DNA of 52,187 nt from Peptococcaceae bacterium (GTDB taxonomy: Bacteria; Bacillota; Peptococcia; Peptococcales; Peptococcaceae): NCBI GenBank assembly GCA_017399005.1, contig JAFQEO010000024.1:1-52187 (forward strand). The letters are read 5' to 3'. Shown here piece by piece: positions 21,768-32,306 of this stretch. The translations under genes and the position numbers were made by a program. The notes under the pieces were generated by a model, which was not told the origin of the DNA, did no database searches, and saw only the letters and a program-made list of their open reading frames with translations. The stretch's first letter is position 1; each line of letters opens with the position of its first letter.

Positions 21768-23825
21768 TTAGTCTTCGATAATCTGGTAGATTGGAGCGCC
21801 TTCACACTGTGCAGGCATTCTCAGACCCATAATAGAAGCGATTGTTGGAGCAACGTCAACCTGGCGAATCATACGGTCAGTGTAAATACCTTTTTTGATA
21901 CCAGGGCCTGCAGCCATGAAGATTGGACCAGCGGAGGTATCGCATTCACCCAGAGCGGTAGCCATGCTGTCATCGTGGTCATGTTCATAACCTTCTGCCA
22001 TGCAGTAGATGATGTCACCACTGTCAGGGCCGCCTAAACCTAAAGCGATAGCGTCTCTGTTACGCAGTGCCCATGCAATGATACGTTTGCCGGTTTCTTT
22101 ATCTTTAATGTTGTACAGGTCAGTAATGATTTTTTCTTCCCATTCATACTGATCAGCTGGATCAATCAGACCATCGATAACTACATCGTTACCTTCAGCA
22201 TCTTTTACAACGTGCTGGTTTCTGCCTTTGATGTTCAGGTAGATGTGCATTTCACGGTTCGCAACAGCTGTTGTTTTGGTCCAGTCCATACGACGTTTTT
22301 TCTTACCGGTTTCAGGGTTTACTTCACGAACGGTGTAGCCCAGTTCTTCCATAATCTGAATGTTGCAGCCGGTATCGCCTAAGCCGCGCAGACCATATTT
22401 AGGGCAAACCTGTGCGTGGTCGGATACTACCATCAGTGTCCAGCCTTTATCCAGGAAGTGCATAAATTTACCCAGGTAACGGTCAGTCTGTCTGTAGATT
22501 TCCTGCATGATGAATTCATACTGTTCAGCAGTTGTGTTTTCGGTACCTTTTGCCAGGTCACGGATAAACATATGTTTCTGTAAGTCTGGTGCATGGAAGT
22601 GGGAGAATACTACTTCGTAGTCGTTGTTTTCCATCAGGTAGTTCAGAGAATCTGCCTGGAAGTCAGCAACGTGTTCCCAGCACTGATGCATGCAGTCGTA
22701 AATCAGTTCGAAGTCACCGAAGCCCAGAGTGGAGCATGGGGATGGATAACCAACGTTGTCTACGATTTCTTTGTACAGAGCTCTTGGATGCCACATCATG
22801 TCTGCTTCGATGTTCATGGAAGCGGATACCCACATTTTAACTTTGGAACCGTCTTCAGCGATTTCCAGTACACGCATGTCGCGGGTAGCTTTGATCATGT
22901 CATCGCCTTTCATGCAATCGTCAACGATGTCACGAACATATTCACGGTTTTTAATGGTAACCATTGGTTCCAGCTGTTTTTTGTTTTTGTAGATAGCGAT
23001 GTGGTCGTATTTACCGTCTTCGCCTTTCAGAACCAGAGCTGGACGACGAATCAGACCGCCGGATAACAGAACTACGAATTCTTTTGCATCTGCAGGAATT
23101 TCAGCAGCCCATTTTTCAGCTGGTTTAATGGAAGAGAATGCGATGTCGGCTGGAATAGCGTTGGAACCACCCTGACCATCTTTGTTAGGGTTTACAATGT
23201 ACAGACGGAAACCGTCTTCCATTTTACGCTGCATTAAGCTAGCCATACCGCCGGATTTCTGTTTTGGTTTGTCATCGCCTAAACCGGTAACTACGCAAGG
23301 AACTTTTGCGTCTGTCATAGCGCCGGAGCGATATTCGATAGTGTCGTTTTTGTCACTTGCCATAACGATGAATTCACCGTCTACCTGAGCGGAACTCATG
23401 TTAACGCCACCTGGGGAGGTACCGTCTACTACATGCAGGTTTTCGCTGTCAGAGGATGGTGGCCATGCGGAACCTGGCCAGTGCCATACTAATGTTTTTT
23501 TGCCAGCTTCAGCTGTTACATTCCACATCTGTTCTGCATGACATTTTGTGGAGTCGAAGTTCAGGTTTACCATATCCAGGTCGCCGCCCTGTCTGTAGAA
23601 AGCGGTGATACCGTGTGTGGATGGGTAAGCACCTGTTGCCAGTGTAGTCCACTGTGGTGGAGTTACAGTTGGCAGAGCGCCTAATAATACTAAGTCTTCT
23701 CTGGCAGCGCCAGCTTCCAGAAGTTTTTTGGTGTTTGGCATGATGCCCATGTCAATGTATTTTCTTGTCAGACGTGGGTCCATTGCGTCAACACCCAGCA
23801 CAGCTACTTTACTTGCTTTTGCCAT
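21768..23825 (-). CDS. Alkaline-phosphatase-superfamily phosphodiesterase-like protein (paralogue 1)
   Basis: The 685-residue protein is cytoplasmic by absence of a signal peptide. The superfamily ligands are all present: D13, the probable nucleophile T55 in TVTPPQWTTLATG, D414 and H418 (HAPDLQKH), D469 and H470 (VSDH) and H617 (EHDHDDS). It shares with paralogue 2 a distinctive block (WNVTAEAGKKTLVWHWPG, then WPPSSDSENL and VVDGTSPG) not typical of generic family members. AGGAGG precedes the ATG. The substrate cannot be read from sequence. Phosphodiesters and phosphonates are both chemically plausible. The codon use suggests strong expression. Confidence 0.82.
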   Translation of the reverse strand: MAKASKVAVLGVDAMDPRLTRKYIDMGIMPNTKKLLEAGAAREDLVLLGALPTVTPPQWTTLATGAYPSTHGITAFYRQGGDLDMVNLNFDSTKCHAEQMWNVTAEAGKKTLVWHWPGSAWPPSSDSENLHVVDGTSPGGVNMSSAQVDGEFIVMASDKNDTIEYRSGAMTDAKVPCVVTGLGDDKPKQKSGGMASLMQRKMEDGFRLYIVNPNKDGQGGSNAIPADIAFSSIKPAEKWAAEIPADAKEFVVLLSGGLIRRPALVLKGEDGKYDHIAIYKNKKQLEPMVTIKNREYVRDIVDDCMKGDDMIKATRDMRVLEIAEDGSKVKMWVSASMNIEADMMWHPRALYKEIVDNVGYPSPCSTLGFGDFELIYDCMHQCWEHVADFQADSLNYLMENNDYEVVFSHFHAPDLQKHMFIRDLAKGTENTTAEQYEFIMQEIYRQTDRYLGKFMHFLDKGWTLMVVSDHAQVCPKYGLRGLGDTGCNIQIMEELGYTVREVNPETGKKKRRMDWTKTTAVANREMHIYLNIKGRNQHVVKDAEGNDVVIDGLIDPADQYEWEEKIITDLYNIKDKETGKRIIAWALRNRDAIALGLGGPDSGDIIYCMAEGYEHDHDDSMATALGECDTSAGPIFMAAGPGIKKGIYTDRMIRQVDVAPTIASIMGLRMPAQCEGAPIYQIIED

Positions 23826-24067
23826 AGTTAATCTTCCTCCTAAAATAAATGTACAATTATGTTTGTGACAGCTGCCGATAATTCAAAACAGCTGCATATC
23901 TTCTATGAGTACATTGTACCCGCATTATCGTTCCTTGAGAATCAGTTTTATTTTGTCTATCATTTTGACCGATACAAGTTTTTTTTGTAAGATGCACAAA
24001 ATCATTTTTCACAACTTATTCATATGTGTTAAATGATAGACACAGAACAATTATTTCAAAAAACTTC
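23826..24067. other. Intergenic region upstream of the paralogue 1 gene
   Basis: No gene is seen. It contains the candidate promoter at 23913-23941, a leader of about 80 bases, and A+T-rich sequence up to the argH terminator. Confidence 0.6.
23913..23941 (-). promoter_or_regulatory. Candidate promoter of phosphodiesterase-like paralogue 1
   Basis: TTCTCA, 17-bp spacer, TACAAT on the minus strand. The -10 is good and the -35 is weak. Confidence 0.45.
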
Positions 24068-24109
24068 ATAAAAAAACCGGCATAATCGCAATGATTTGAT
24101 TATACCGGT
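24068..24109 (-). terminator. argH terminator
   Basis: ACCGGTATAATC pairs with GATTATGCCGGT. The stem is followed on the minus strand by TTTTTTTAT. It lies about 45 bases after the argH stop. Confidence 0.85.
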
Positions 24110-24152
24110 CATATTTTTTGTTACATCCTGTTAAGCTGTTATAATTTTTTTG

Positions 24153-25535
24153 TTATACACGTTCTGCCAGGAAAGCACGTTCCGCAGCAATGGTGGCTGT
24201 GGTCTGTTCCACGCTAGGGCCGCCAACGGTATTGCGGGTTGCCATGCAGGTATAAACGGCAATGGCTTCGTAGATATCCTCTTCGATTAATTCGTTATGC
24301 GCTTTGTATTCGTCAATGGTCACTTCATCCAGGCTGATGCCGCGGTCCAAACATTCGGCTACCAGTTTGCCAACGATAGCATGGGCATCGCGGAACGGAA
24401 TGCCTTTGCGTACCAGATAATCGGCCAGGTCGGTAGCATTGGTGAAGCCGCCTTTTGCCGCCTGCAGCATATTTTCTTTGCGAACCGTCATAGTGCGCAG
24501 CATTGGAGTTAACACCAGCAGGCATTTCTGCCAGGTTTCCACGGTATCGAATAATGGTTCTTTGTCTTCCTGCATATCTTTGTTGTAAGCCAGAGGCAGA
24601 CCTTTCATGGTGGTTAAGAGGCTCATCAGATGGCCATATACACGACCGGTTTTGCCGCGCATCAATTCGGCAACGTCCGGATTTTTTTTCTGCGGCATAA
24701 TGCTGCTGCCAGTGCTGTACGCATCGTCCAAATCAATGAAGTGGAATTCCTGGCTGGACCAGATGATGATTTCTTCGCACATACGGCTTAAATGCATAGA
24801 GCAAATCGACGCTGCTGCCATATATTCCAGAATAAAGTCACGGTCGCTTACACCGTCCATGGAGTTCAGGCAAACCGAGTCAAACCCTAGTTCTTCTGCC
24901 ACCTGATGCCGGTTTAGCGGGAATGTGGTGCCCGCCAGAGCGCCGGAGCCCAGAGGCATTACATTCATGCGTTCCCGGCAGTCTTCCAGACGGGTGATAT
25001 CCCGTTTGAACATTTCGGCATAAGCCAGCATGTGATGTGCAAAACTAACCGGCTGTGCACGCTGTAAATGTGTGTAGCCAGGCAGAATGGTTTCTTTGTG
25101 TTCTTCCGCAATGTCTACCACCGTTTTCATCAGCTCTACCAGTAAATGATGGGTGTTTTCAATTTCATGGCGCAGGTACATACGCACATCCACTGCCACC
25201 TGGTCGTTACGGCTGCGACCTGTGTGCAGTTTTTTGCCAACCGCACCGATTTTGTTTGTCAGCAGCACTTCCACATTCATGTGAATATCTTCTGCCGCCG
25301 GGTCAAAAGTAACCTGGCCAGCTTCGATTTCCGCCATGATTTCATCCAGCCCATTGATAATCATCTGCGCCTCTTCTTTTGTCAGCACACCGATATCGCC
25401 CAGCATACGCGCATGCGCCTTGCTGCCGGTGATATCCCATTTGTATAATTTCTGGTCAAACGAAATAGAAGAATGAAAATCCTCTACTAATTTGTCGGTG
25501 TCTTTGCTGAACCGACCACCCCATAATTTTGCCAT
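24153..25535 (-). CDS. argH: Argininosuccinate lyase
   Basis: This enzyme cleaves argininosuccinate to arginine and fumarate, the last step of arginine synthesis. The 460 residues match the family length. The N-terminus MAKLWGGRFSKDTDKLVEDF and the fumarase/aspartase signature GSSIMPQKKNPDVAE are clear. The HTGRSRNDQ substrate loop is present. An AGGAGG site precedes the ATG. argG, its usual partner, is not in the window. The upstream region carries phased TACAT repeats (see 25592-25755). Confidence 0.97.
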   Translation of the reverse strand: MAKLWGGRFSKDTDKLVEDFHSSISFDQKLYKWDITGSKAHARMLGDIGVLTKEEAQMIINGLDEIMAEIEAGQVTFDPAAEDIHMNVEVLLTNKIGAVGKKLHTGRSRNDQVAVDVRMYLRHEIENTHHLLVELMKTVVDIAEEHKETILPGYTHLQRAQPVSFAHHMLAYAEMFKRDITRLEDCRERMNVMPLGSGALAGTTFPLNRHQVAEELGFDSVCLNSMDGVSDRDFILEYMAAASICSMHLSRMCEEIIIWSSQEFHFIDLDDAYSTGSSIMPQKKNPDVAELMRGKTGRVYGHLMSLLTTMKGLPLAYNKDMQEDKEPLFDTVETWQKCLLVLTPMLRTMTVRKENMLQAAKGGFTNATDLADYLVRKGIPFRDAHAIVGKLVAECLDRGISLDEVTIDEYKAHNELIEEDIYEAIAVYTCMATRNTVGGPSVEQTTATIAAERAFLAERV

Positions 25536-25591
25536 TGTTCTTCCTCCTCATAATATATCCATTCTCTGATTATTTTCACGCAATGACACTC

Positions 25592-25755
25592 ATGTAGCCC
25601 ATGTAAGCTATGCAGGCTGCTTTACAAACTTTTTCTATGATTCATTCCATTTTTCAAAAGTTTCCCCCAAAGGCTTACATTGCTTACATAACCCTATTGG
25701 TTAAGCCAAAAGTGCCTGCATCACGACTACATTGTGACTACATACGCCTACATTG
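25592..25755. repeat. Cluster of phased ATGTA(G/A) repeats upstream of argH
   Basis: On the minus strand four copies of ATG(T/C)AG occur 10-11 bases apart just after the lipoprotein gene. Two ATGTAA copies 9 bases apart follow. An inverted pair (TTACAT and CTACAT) lies nearer argH. Near-helical spacing suggests a multi-site operator. The first copy contains the lipoprotein's stop codon. Confidence 0.5.
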
Positions 25756-26368
25756 ACTCTTCCATACTATCTGCTGCAGCTAAAGCCTCTTCCTCGGTGG
25801 CGAAGGTGTCCATTAAGAGAAGAATGCTGTAATCACTATCTCCATGCACACCATCCCGTCCTACACTTACATCAAAGGTTTGCTCTGCCAGTGTATAGGT
25901 TTCACCCGGAACCAGTTCTACCGGCTGATTATACCGGCCACCCAGGAATGACCAGCTGCATCCCCAGCCATTTTCTTCATCCAGTGGAATCGTCTGTTCA
26001 AAAGTCCGCAATTTTGCCGTTGCATTTTCATTAGCTTTCCGCATATGCCACTGACAAAGGCCAGAATCTGCATCTATTTCCATTAGTAAATACAGTGCCT
26101 TTTCTCCCGAAGCGCCTCCATATATAATACGTTCCCGTTTCAGACAATCTTCCTTTTCACGAACTTCAATATAATACAGAGCTCCACGCACCTCGCCTGT
26201 ATAATCAAATTCCAGCACACCAGCCACGCCGTCAGACGATAACGCTGCAATCTGTTTTTCCCGTTCTGTTAATTCCACCGCAGTCACCGTGGATTTCGGT
26301 GCAGAGCAGCCGGCCAGTATTGATACAAGAAAAAATGCCATTACCAGTTTTGCAATCTGTCGTTTCAT
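25748..26368 (-). CDS. Predicted lipoprotein of unknown function
   Basis: The 206-residue protein has a signal peptide (MKRQIAKLVMAFFLVSILAG) ending in a lipobox with Cys at residue 21, so it should be anchored outside the membrane. The mature part is a mixed alpha/beta-looking domain with LYYIEVREKEDCLKRERI and GWGCSWSFLGGRYN. I do not recognise it. The ATG at 26368 follows AGGAGGT. It lies between the phosphohexomutase and argH and reads the same way. Confidence 0.8.
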   Translation of the reverse strand: MKRQIAKLVMAFFLVSILAGCSAPKSTVTAVELTEREKQIAALSSDGVAGVLEFDYTGEVRGALYYIEVREKEDCLKRERIIYGGASGEKALYLLMEIDADSGLCQWHMRKANENATAKLRTFEQTIPLDEENGWGCSWSFLGGRYNQPVELVPGETYTLAEQTFDVSVGRDGVHGDSDYSILLLMDTFATEEEALAAADSMEESM

Positions 26369-26431
26369 AAAAGCACCTCCTGATAAAAACAATCCTTTAA
26401 CGGGGCGTCGAGGGTGCCACCCCCTACGTTC

Positions 26432-28120
26432 TTACGCCATTAATTCTTTCACAGCGTTTCTCAAAGATTCTACCTTATCCTCTGCCGCTTTCATGCTTTC
26501 GCCTTTTACCGAGTAGTAGAATTTGATTTTTGGTTCGGTACCGGAAGGACGCACTGCCATCCATCCGCCATCGGCAAAGAAATATTTTAATACGTTGGCT
26601 TTTGGCAGTTCATCAATGCCTTCGGCATAGTCCTTGCGTTCTGCCACAGCCAGCCCGCCAAACTGACCGGCATCTGCCGCACGCAGTCTGTCCATAATAT
26701 CGGCAATCCGTTCCTGCCCGTCAACACCCGGCAGTGTAAAGGAATCCACCACATCTTTGTAATAGCCGTGTTCCTGATACAGCTCCTCTAAACGATCCAG
26801 CAGAGTTCTGCCCTGTGCTTTCTGATATGCCGCCATTTCACAGATTAACATGGAGGCAACTACCGCATCCTTATCTTTTGCATGGCTGCCAACCAGATAG
26901 CCGTAGCTTTCCTCATAGCCCATTACAAAGTTATGGTCGCGTGTCTCCTCAAAGCCAATCATTTTTTCACCGATGTATTTGAAGCCAGTCAGTACGTTCA
27001 TCACTTCCGCGCCGCGTGCTTTGGCAATATCGGCACCTAGTTCAGAAGTCACGATGGTTTTAATAACAACCGATTTATCGTCCATCTGTTTCCGGCTCAG
27101 CACATAATCCACCAGCAGTGCCCCGGTCTGGTTACCGGTCAGAAGGGTGTAATCATCCCCGTTTTTTACAGCAATGCCTACACGGTCACAATCCGGGTCG
27201 GTGCCTAAAACGATATCGGCATCCAGTTCTTTGGCATAGGCAATCGCCAGCTGCAGTGCATCTTTGTCCTCCGGATTTGGAGAATGTACAGTGCTGAACT
27301 GTGTATCCGGTTCCTTCTGGCTTTCCAGTACATGAACCGCAGAAAAGCCGTCTTTATCTAATACTGCAGTCACAGGGCCAAGGCCGGTACCATGCAGAGG
27401 TGTATAAACAATGTTCAGATTTTCCTTGGCTGCCGAATCATGCAGCAGAGCCTGTTCCAACACAGCTTTCTGGAATACCTGATGATACGCATTGCCGATT
27501 TCGTGATATAAGTCCATGGCTTTTGCGTTTTCGTACGACATCTGCACCGGCAGAGCCGCCAGTTCCTGATAGATATCGATTTTTTCCAGAATCGCCTCTG
27601 CCATTTCGCCGGTAATCTGGCAGCCGTGTTCGTTGTACACTTTATAGCCGTTATATTCTTTCGGGTTATGGCTGGCAGTAATCACAATCCCGGCAATGGA
27701 CTGCCGGTATTTTACTGCAAAGGACAGTTCCGGTGTTGGAGCCAGGCGGTCAAACACATAGGTGCGAATCCCGAACCCGTTCAGTGTCAGAGCAGCCTCT
27801 TTTGCGAACAGTTCCGAATTTTCACGGTTATCGTATGCAATCACTACGCCGCGCTGCATCGCATCACGCCCGTAAGTAGAAAGCAGATACAGTGCCAGCC
27901 CCGATGTGGCACGCTGTACGGTATACACATTCATACGATTGCTGCCCACACCCATTTTTCCGCGCAGCCCCGCAGTGCCAAAGGTCAGTTCCTGACAGAA
28001 CCGGTCACGGATTTCTTCTTCATTGTCTTTGATTGCTTCCAGTTCTGCCCGCATATCCGGTTCCAGCGCTTCATAATCCAGCCACTGACGATAGCGAACA
28101 CGATATTCCATATTACTCAT
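26432..28120 (-). CDS. Phosphoglucomutase/phosphomannomutase
   Basis: This alpha-D-phosphohexomutase interconverts hexose 1- and 6-phosphates. The 562 residues carry the phosphoserine loop [13 protein letters not shown] (S150), the Mg loop [10 protein letters not shown], the sugar-binding loop [12 protein letters not shown] and the phosphate-binding [12 protein letters not shown] near the end. The architecture and length match the PgcA-like class, so glucose 1-phosphate is a likely product. GAGGAG precedes the ATG. It lies 17 bases after the sugar-phosphate transferase gene, which suggests supply of nucleotide sugars for glycan synthesis. Confidence 0.93.
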   Translation of the reverse strand: MSNMEYRVRYRQWLDYEALEPDMRAELEAIKDNEEEIRDRFCQELTFGTAGLRGKMGVGSNRMNVYTVQRATSGLALYLLSTYGRDAMQRGVVIAYDNRENSELFAKEAALTLNGFGIRTYVFDRLAPTPELSFAVKYRQSIAGIVITASHNPKEYNGYKVYNEHGCQITGEMAEAILEKIDIYQELAALPVQMSYENAKAMDLYHEIGNAYHQVFQKAVLEQALLHDSAAKENLNIVYTPLHGTGLGPVTAVLDKDGFSAVHVLESQKEPDTQFSTVHSPNPEDKDALQLAIAYAKELDADIVLGTDPDCDRVGIAVKNGDDYTLLTGNQTGALLVDYVLSRKQMDDKSVVIKTIVTSELGADIAKARGAEVMNVLTGFKYIGEKMIGFEETRDHNFVMGYEESYGYLVGSHAKDKDAVVASMLICEMAAYQKAQGRTLLDRLEELYQEHGYYKDVVDSFTLPGVDGQERIADIMDRLRAADAGQFGGLAVAERKDYAEGIDELPKANVLKYFFADGGWMAVRPSGTEPKIKFYYSVKGESMKAAEDKVESLRNAVKELMA

Positions 28121-28137
28121 AGTATAACACTCCTCAT

Positions 28138-29532
28138 CTAGTAAGCATTTTTATTAACAAATCCCTTGAATACAGTTAGAAATACAATTCTTAAATCAAA
28201 AGCAAAGGTCCAGTTTTCGATATAGTACAAATCATGCTCGATGCGCTTTTCAATAGAAGTATCGCCGCGCAGTCCATTCACCTGCGCCCAGCCGGTAATC
28301 CCCGGACGCACCTGATGCTTAATCATATAGCGCGGAACCTCTTCCCGGAACTTCTCCACAAAAAACGGACGTTCCGGCCGCGGCCCCACCACAGACATAT
28401 CGCCCTTCAGTACATTGAAAAACTGCGGCAATTCATCGATGCTGGTTTTTCGCATAAATGCACCCCATTTTGTTTTCCGGGGGTCATTCTTTGTCGTCCA
28501 TTGTTCCCGTTCCTCCTCGTCGGTCTGCACATGCATAGAGCGGAACTTGTACATCATAAAGTTTCTGCGGTCCAGCCCTACCCGCTCCTGATGGAAAATC
28601 ACAGGCCCAGGAGAGGTCAGTTTAATCATCAGAACGGAGAACAGCATCACCGGTGAAGTAATCAGAATGGCAAGCAATGCAAACGCAATATCAAAGGCAC
28701 GTTTCATGCCGCTTTTAAACCAGTTGTCCAGTGGTACCCGGCGGGTATCGATTACCGAAAGCCCGTCCAGGTCATCCATATACGGCTGCGTTGGCACATA
28801 CTTATAATAGTAGGGAATAATATTGGTTTTGATGCCGGCTTTCTCACACTGCGCCAGAATATAACCCAGGTCTTCTGCGTCCTCAGAAGTGAGGGCAATA
28901 ACCACCAGATCAAAGTGCTGAGAAAGCAGTGTCTCTACCAGTTTGCTGATACCGCCCAGCACAGGATATCCCCGATATTCTTTTGCAGGAGTAACCCAGT
29001 TGTCCAGAATCCCGTCAATCTGATAACCCCAGTGCCGGTTTTTCTCTACACGGTTAATAAAATCATCGCTGATTTCATTAGCACCGATTACCAGACAGTG
29101 CCGCAGGTTAAAACCCTGGCTGCGGAAATGGCGCAGCACAAGCCGCACGGCCAGACGTTCCAGAAGCATCAGAACCATATTGGTGATAAAAAACAGCAGC
29201 AGCTGACCACGGGAGAAATCTTCCAGTTTGAAATAGTACAAACCCACCATTAACAGAATAATCCCGATACCGTTGGCACGGAAAATCTCCATTATCTCTT
29301 TGAACAGAGAATCTTTTCGTTTTGGCCGATACAGCCCCATTCGGGAATATATAAATCCGTAGAGCGCCATCGTCACTGCCGTAATCTCCACCATCTGTAT
29401 CTGCGTCAGCGATCTGGCACCATCCAGCAGCACAAATCTGCCCCAGTAGGAAACGGCCATCGATACAGCCACCAGGCTCAAATCCAGCGCAATCTGAACC
29501 CGATTCAGATATTTCTGGTTTTCCTTTATCAT
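28138..29532 (-). CDS. Undecaprenyl-phosphate sugar-phosphate transferase (initiating glycosyltransferase)
   Basis: This membrane enzyme transfers a sugar phosphate to undecaprenyl phosphate to start exopolysaccharide or capsule units. Several N-terminal membrane helices (about residues 15-130) and a central nucleotide-fold domain ([15 protein letters not shown]) precede the C-terminal catalytic domain. That domain has [52 protein letters not shown] and [12 protein letters not shown]. The ATG at 29532 (464 residues) follows GGAGTTG. An upstream in-frame ATG would add 20 residues with no good ribosome binding site. No further polysaccharide genes are adjacent. Confidence 0.9.
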   Translation of the reverse strand: MIKENQKYLNRVQIALDLSLVAVSMAVSYWGRFVLLDGARSLTQIQMVEITAVTMALYGFIYSRMGLYRPKRKDSLFKEIMEIFRANGIGIILLMVGLYYFKLEDFSRGQLLLFFITNMVLMLLERLAVRLVLRHFRSQGFNLRHCLVIGANEISDDFINRVEKNRHWGYQIDGILDNWVTPAKEYRGYPVLGGISKLVETLLSQHFDLVVIALTSEDAEDLGYILAQCEKAGIKTNIIPYYYKYVPTQPYMDDLDGLSVIDTRRVPLDNWFKSGMKRAFDIAFALLAILITSPVMLFSVLMIKLTSPGPVIFHQERVGLDRRNFMMYKFRSMHVQTDEEEREQWTTKNDPRKTKWGAFMRKTSIDELPQFFNVLKGDMSVVGPRPERPFFVEKFREEVPRYMIKHQVRPGITGWAQVNGLRGDTSIEKRIEHDLYYIENWTFAFDLRIVFLTVFKGFVNKNAY

Positions 29533-29556
29533 AATAGAAACACAACTCCAATATAA

Positions 29557-29570
29557 ACAATATATATTGT
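29557..29570. promoter_or_regulatory. Perfect palindrome in the sugar-phosphate transferase leader
   Basis: ACAATATATATTGT is a perfect 14-bp palindrome between a TATAAT element and the ribosome binding site, placed like an operator. Confidence 0.4.
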
Positions 29571-29674
29571 GTTTTCGCAAACACATTAATATCATATTAT
29601 AACAAAAATTCCGTCATAAGAAAACGGCTTTTGAGCAGTTTACAAAAAATACTGCTTTTCAGCAGGCACGAACA

Positions 29675-29724
29675 TAAAAACAGACCCGCAAAGGCAATTC
29701 CATATCGCCATGCGAGTCTGTTTT
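29675..29724 (-). terminator. clpC terminator
   Basis: AACAGACTCGCA pairs with TGCGGGTCTGTT (one G:U-type mismatch). The stem is followed on the minus strand by TTTTTATG, about 50 bases after the clpC stop. Confidence 0.8.
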
Positions 29725-29770
29725 CTTTTTAATATACCTTTAATTATCAATGAAATAAGGGGGAGCTGAT

Positions 29771-32254
29771 TTATTCGCCGGCAGGTTCCGCTTCAACCAG
29801 TTCTGCCTCACCGTCTTTCAACAGAGCAATCCCGTCTTTTGTTACATCTACTTTTACAACATCGCCGGCTTTGTAGCGGCCCATCAGCAGGTCTTCGGCC
29901 AGAGGATCTTCCACCATGCGCTGAATTGCTCTGCGCAGAGGTCTTGCACCATAGGCCGGGTCGTAACCCTCGGCAACCAGTTTTTCTTTTGCTTCTGCCG
30001 AAACATCCATGCTGATTTCCTGTTCCTGCAGACGTTTGTGCAGGTCTTTCATCATCAAATCAACGATAGACAGGATGTGTTCTTTCTCCAGAGCATGGAA
30101 CACGATGGTTTCATCCACACGGTTTAAGAACTCCGGACGGAATGTCGCTTTCAGTGCATCCATTACACGGGCTTTCATTTTATCATAGGCTGCCTGTTCT
30201 TCTGCTTTGGACGCATCGGCATTGAAGCCCATCGTACCTGTTGTTCTGATGTTGCTTGCACCCACATTGGATGTCATGATAATCACAGTATTTTTGAAAT
30301 CCACAGTACGTCCCTGGCTATCGGTCAGGCGACCATCATCCAGAACCTGCAACAGAATATTGAACACATCCGGATGTGCCTTTTCAATTTCATCCAGCAG
30401 CACGATGGAATACGGTTTGCGGCGTACAGCCTCTGTCAGCTGACCACCTTCATCGTGACCAACATATCCCGGAGGTGCACCTACCAGACGGGATACCGAA
30501 TGTTTCTCCATATATTCGGACATATCAATACGCACGATGGCATCTTCGTTATCAAACAGCACTTCCGCCAGCGCACGGGCCAGTTCCGTTTTCCCGACAC
30601 CGGTCGGCCCCAGGAACAGGAACGAACCGATTGGACGTTTTGGATTTTTTAGTCCGGACTGCGCTCTGCGCACTGCACGGGATACCGCTTTTACCGCTTC
30701 ATCCTGTCCGATTACACGCTGATGCAGAATTTCTTCCATGCGCAACAGACGCTGGGTATCTTCTTCACGCAGCTTGGTTACCGGAACACCGGTCCAGTTG
30801 GAAACAATGCCGGCAATTTCCTCTTCGGTTACCACATTGGTTTTTGTGCTGGTCTGGTTTTTCCATTCATCGGTCAGTTTCTGAAGTTCTTCCCTTTTTT
30901 CTTTTTCCTGATCGCGATATTGCGCCGCTTTTTCATATTCCTGCGCCATAACAGCCGCTTCTTTTTCTTTGCCCAGTCGCTCAATTTCTTCTTCAAGCGC
31001 TTTCACATCCGGCGGCGCTGTATAGGTCTGCAGACGAACACGGGATGCTGCTTCATCAATCAGGTCGAAAGCTTTGTCCGGCAGGAACCGGTCAGTAATA
31101 TAACGGCTGGACAGTTTCACTGCCGCCTCGATAGCCTCATCAGAAATCTCTACATTGTGATGGGCTTCGTATTTATCGCGAATCCCTTTCAGAATTTCAA
31201 TGGCATCCTCCTGCGTCGGCTCATTCACGGTAATCGGCTGGAATCTGCGTTCCAGAGCCGCATCTTTTTCAATATGTTTGCGATATTCATCCAGTGTGGT
31301 TGCACCGATGCACTGGATATCACCGCGGGCCAGTTCCGGTTTTAAAATGTTGGCTGCATCCAGAGAACCTTCTGCCGAGCCGGCACCAATCAGCGTATGC
31401 ATTTCATCGATGAACAGAATAATGTTTTTATCCGCTTTCACTTCATCCATGATTTTTTTCAGGCGTTCTTCAAAATCGCCTCTGTACTTGGCTCCGGCCA
31501 CTAAAGAACCCATGTCCAGTGTAAAGACTTCTTTTTCTTTCAGCAGTTCCGGTACATTGCCGCTGATAATACGCTGCGCCAGACCTTCTGCGATGGCAGT
31601 TTTCCCAACGCCCGGTTCCCCAAGCAGAGCCGGATTATTTTTGGTACGACGGCATAACACCTGAATCACGCGTTCAATTTCGGTTGCACGGCCAATAACC
31701 GGGTCAATTTTTCCCTGACGCACCAGCTCATTCAGATTGCGGCCAAACTCTTCCAGAGTCGGACGATTTTTTGCAGAGGTGTAATTTCCGCCACCGGTCA
31801 CATTGCTTTCCATGCTGCCGGAGCCGCCCAGCAGTGCAATCACCTGTTTGCGAATGGCTCCCGGATCCGCACCCAGTTCTTCTAAAACCTGCGATGCAAC
31901 CCCTTCGCCCTCACGCAGAATGCCTAACAGCAGATGCTCGGTTCCGATATAGTTAACGCCCCAGCGAACCGCCTCATCCTGTGCCAGAGCCAGTACTTTT
32001 TTCACGCGCGGTGTAATAGTAATTTCACTGCCCACTGGTTCCTGACCCGGCATCAGTGTTTTTAGCACAAGCTCTCTCACCTGATTTAAATCCACACCAA
32101 TATCACTTAGTGCACGTGCCGCCACGCTCTCACCTTCACGCAGAATGCCAAGAAGCAGATGTTCCGTGCCGACAGCCGGATAATTCATCGCGCGGGCTTC
32201 CTCCTGTGCATAGTAGATGACATGCTGTGCTTTCTCTGTAAAACGACCAAACAT
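29771..32254 (-). CDS. clpC: ATP-dependent Clp protease ATP-binding subunit ClpC
   Basis: This AAA+ unfoldase feeds ClpP with damaged or phosphoarginine-tagged proteins. The 827 residues include two N-terminal Clp repeats, the first AAA domain with GEPGVGKTA, a UVR/coiled-coil middle domain ([20 protein letters not shown]) and the second AAA domain with [12 protein letters not shown] 32254 ([20 protein letters not shown]) is the family start and follows AGGAAGGTGAG. An in-frame start 6 codons upstream is less likely. It is the last gene of ctsR-mcsA-mcsB-clpC. Confidence 0.97.
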   Translation of the reverse strand: MFGRFTEKAQHVIYYAQEEARAMNYPAVGTEHLLLGILREGESVAARALSDIGVDLNQVRELVLKTLMPGQEPVGSEITITPRVKKVLALAQDEAVRWGVNYIGTEHLLLGILREGEGVASQVLEELGADPGAIRKQVIALLGGSGSMESNVTGGGNYTSAKNRPTLEEFGRNLNELVRQGKIDPVIGRATEIERVIQVLCRRTKNNPALLGEPGVGKTAIAEGLAQRIISGNVPELLKEKEVFTLDMGSLVAGAKYRGDFEERLKKIMDEVKADKNIILFIDEMHTLIGAGSAEGSLDAANILKPELARGDIQCIGATTLDEYRKHIEKDAALERRFQPITVNEPTQEDAIEILKGIRDKYEAHHNVEISDEAIEAAVKLSSRYITDRFLPDKAFDLIDEAASRVRLQTYTAPPDVKALEEEIERLGKEKEAAVMAQEYEKAAQYRDQEKEKREELQKLTDEWKNQTSTKTNVVTEEEIAGIVSNWTGVPVTKLREEDTQRLLRMEEILHQRVIGQDEAVKAVSRAVRRAQSGLKNPKRPIGSFLFLGPTGVGKTELARALAEVLFDNEDAIVRIDMSEYMEKHSVSRLVGAPPGYVGHDEGGQLTEAVRRKPYSIVLLDEIEKAHPDVFNILLQVLDDGRLTDSQGRTVDFKNTVIIMTSNVGASNIRTTGTMGFNADASKAEEQAAYDKMKARVMDALKATFRPEFLNRVDETIVFHALEKEHILSIVDLMMKDLHKRLQEQEISMDVSAEAKEKLVAEGYDPAYGARPLRRAIQRMVEDPLAEDLLMGRYKAGDVVKVDVTKDGIALLKDGEAELVEAEPAGE

Positions 32255-32306
32255 ATCTCTCACCTTCCTCAAATATCTCTCATTTCCTCATTATTATTTC
32301 CATTTG

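Noticed and set aside
19414-23825. Sulfatase assignment for the two AP-superfamily proteins
   Set aside because: The nucleophile position is Thr within TPPxWxTLATG, with no Cys/Ser-x-Pro-x-Arg formylglycine motif.
25592-25755. CRISPR array
   Set aside because: The repeated unit is only 6-8 bases with 3-5 base spacers, far below CRISPR repeat and spacer lengths.
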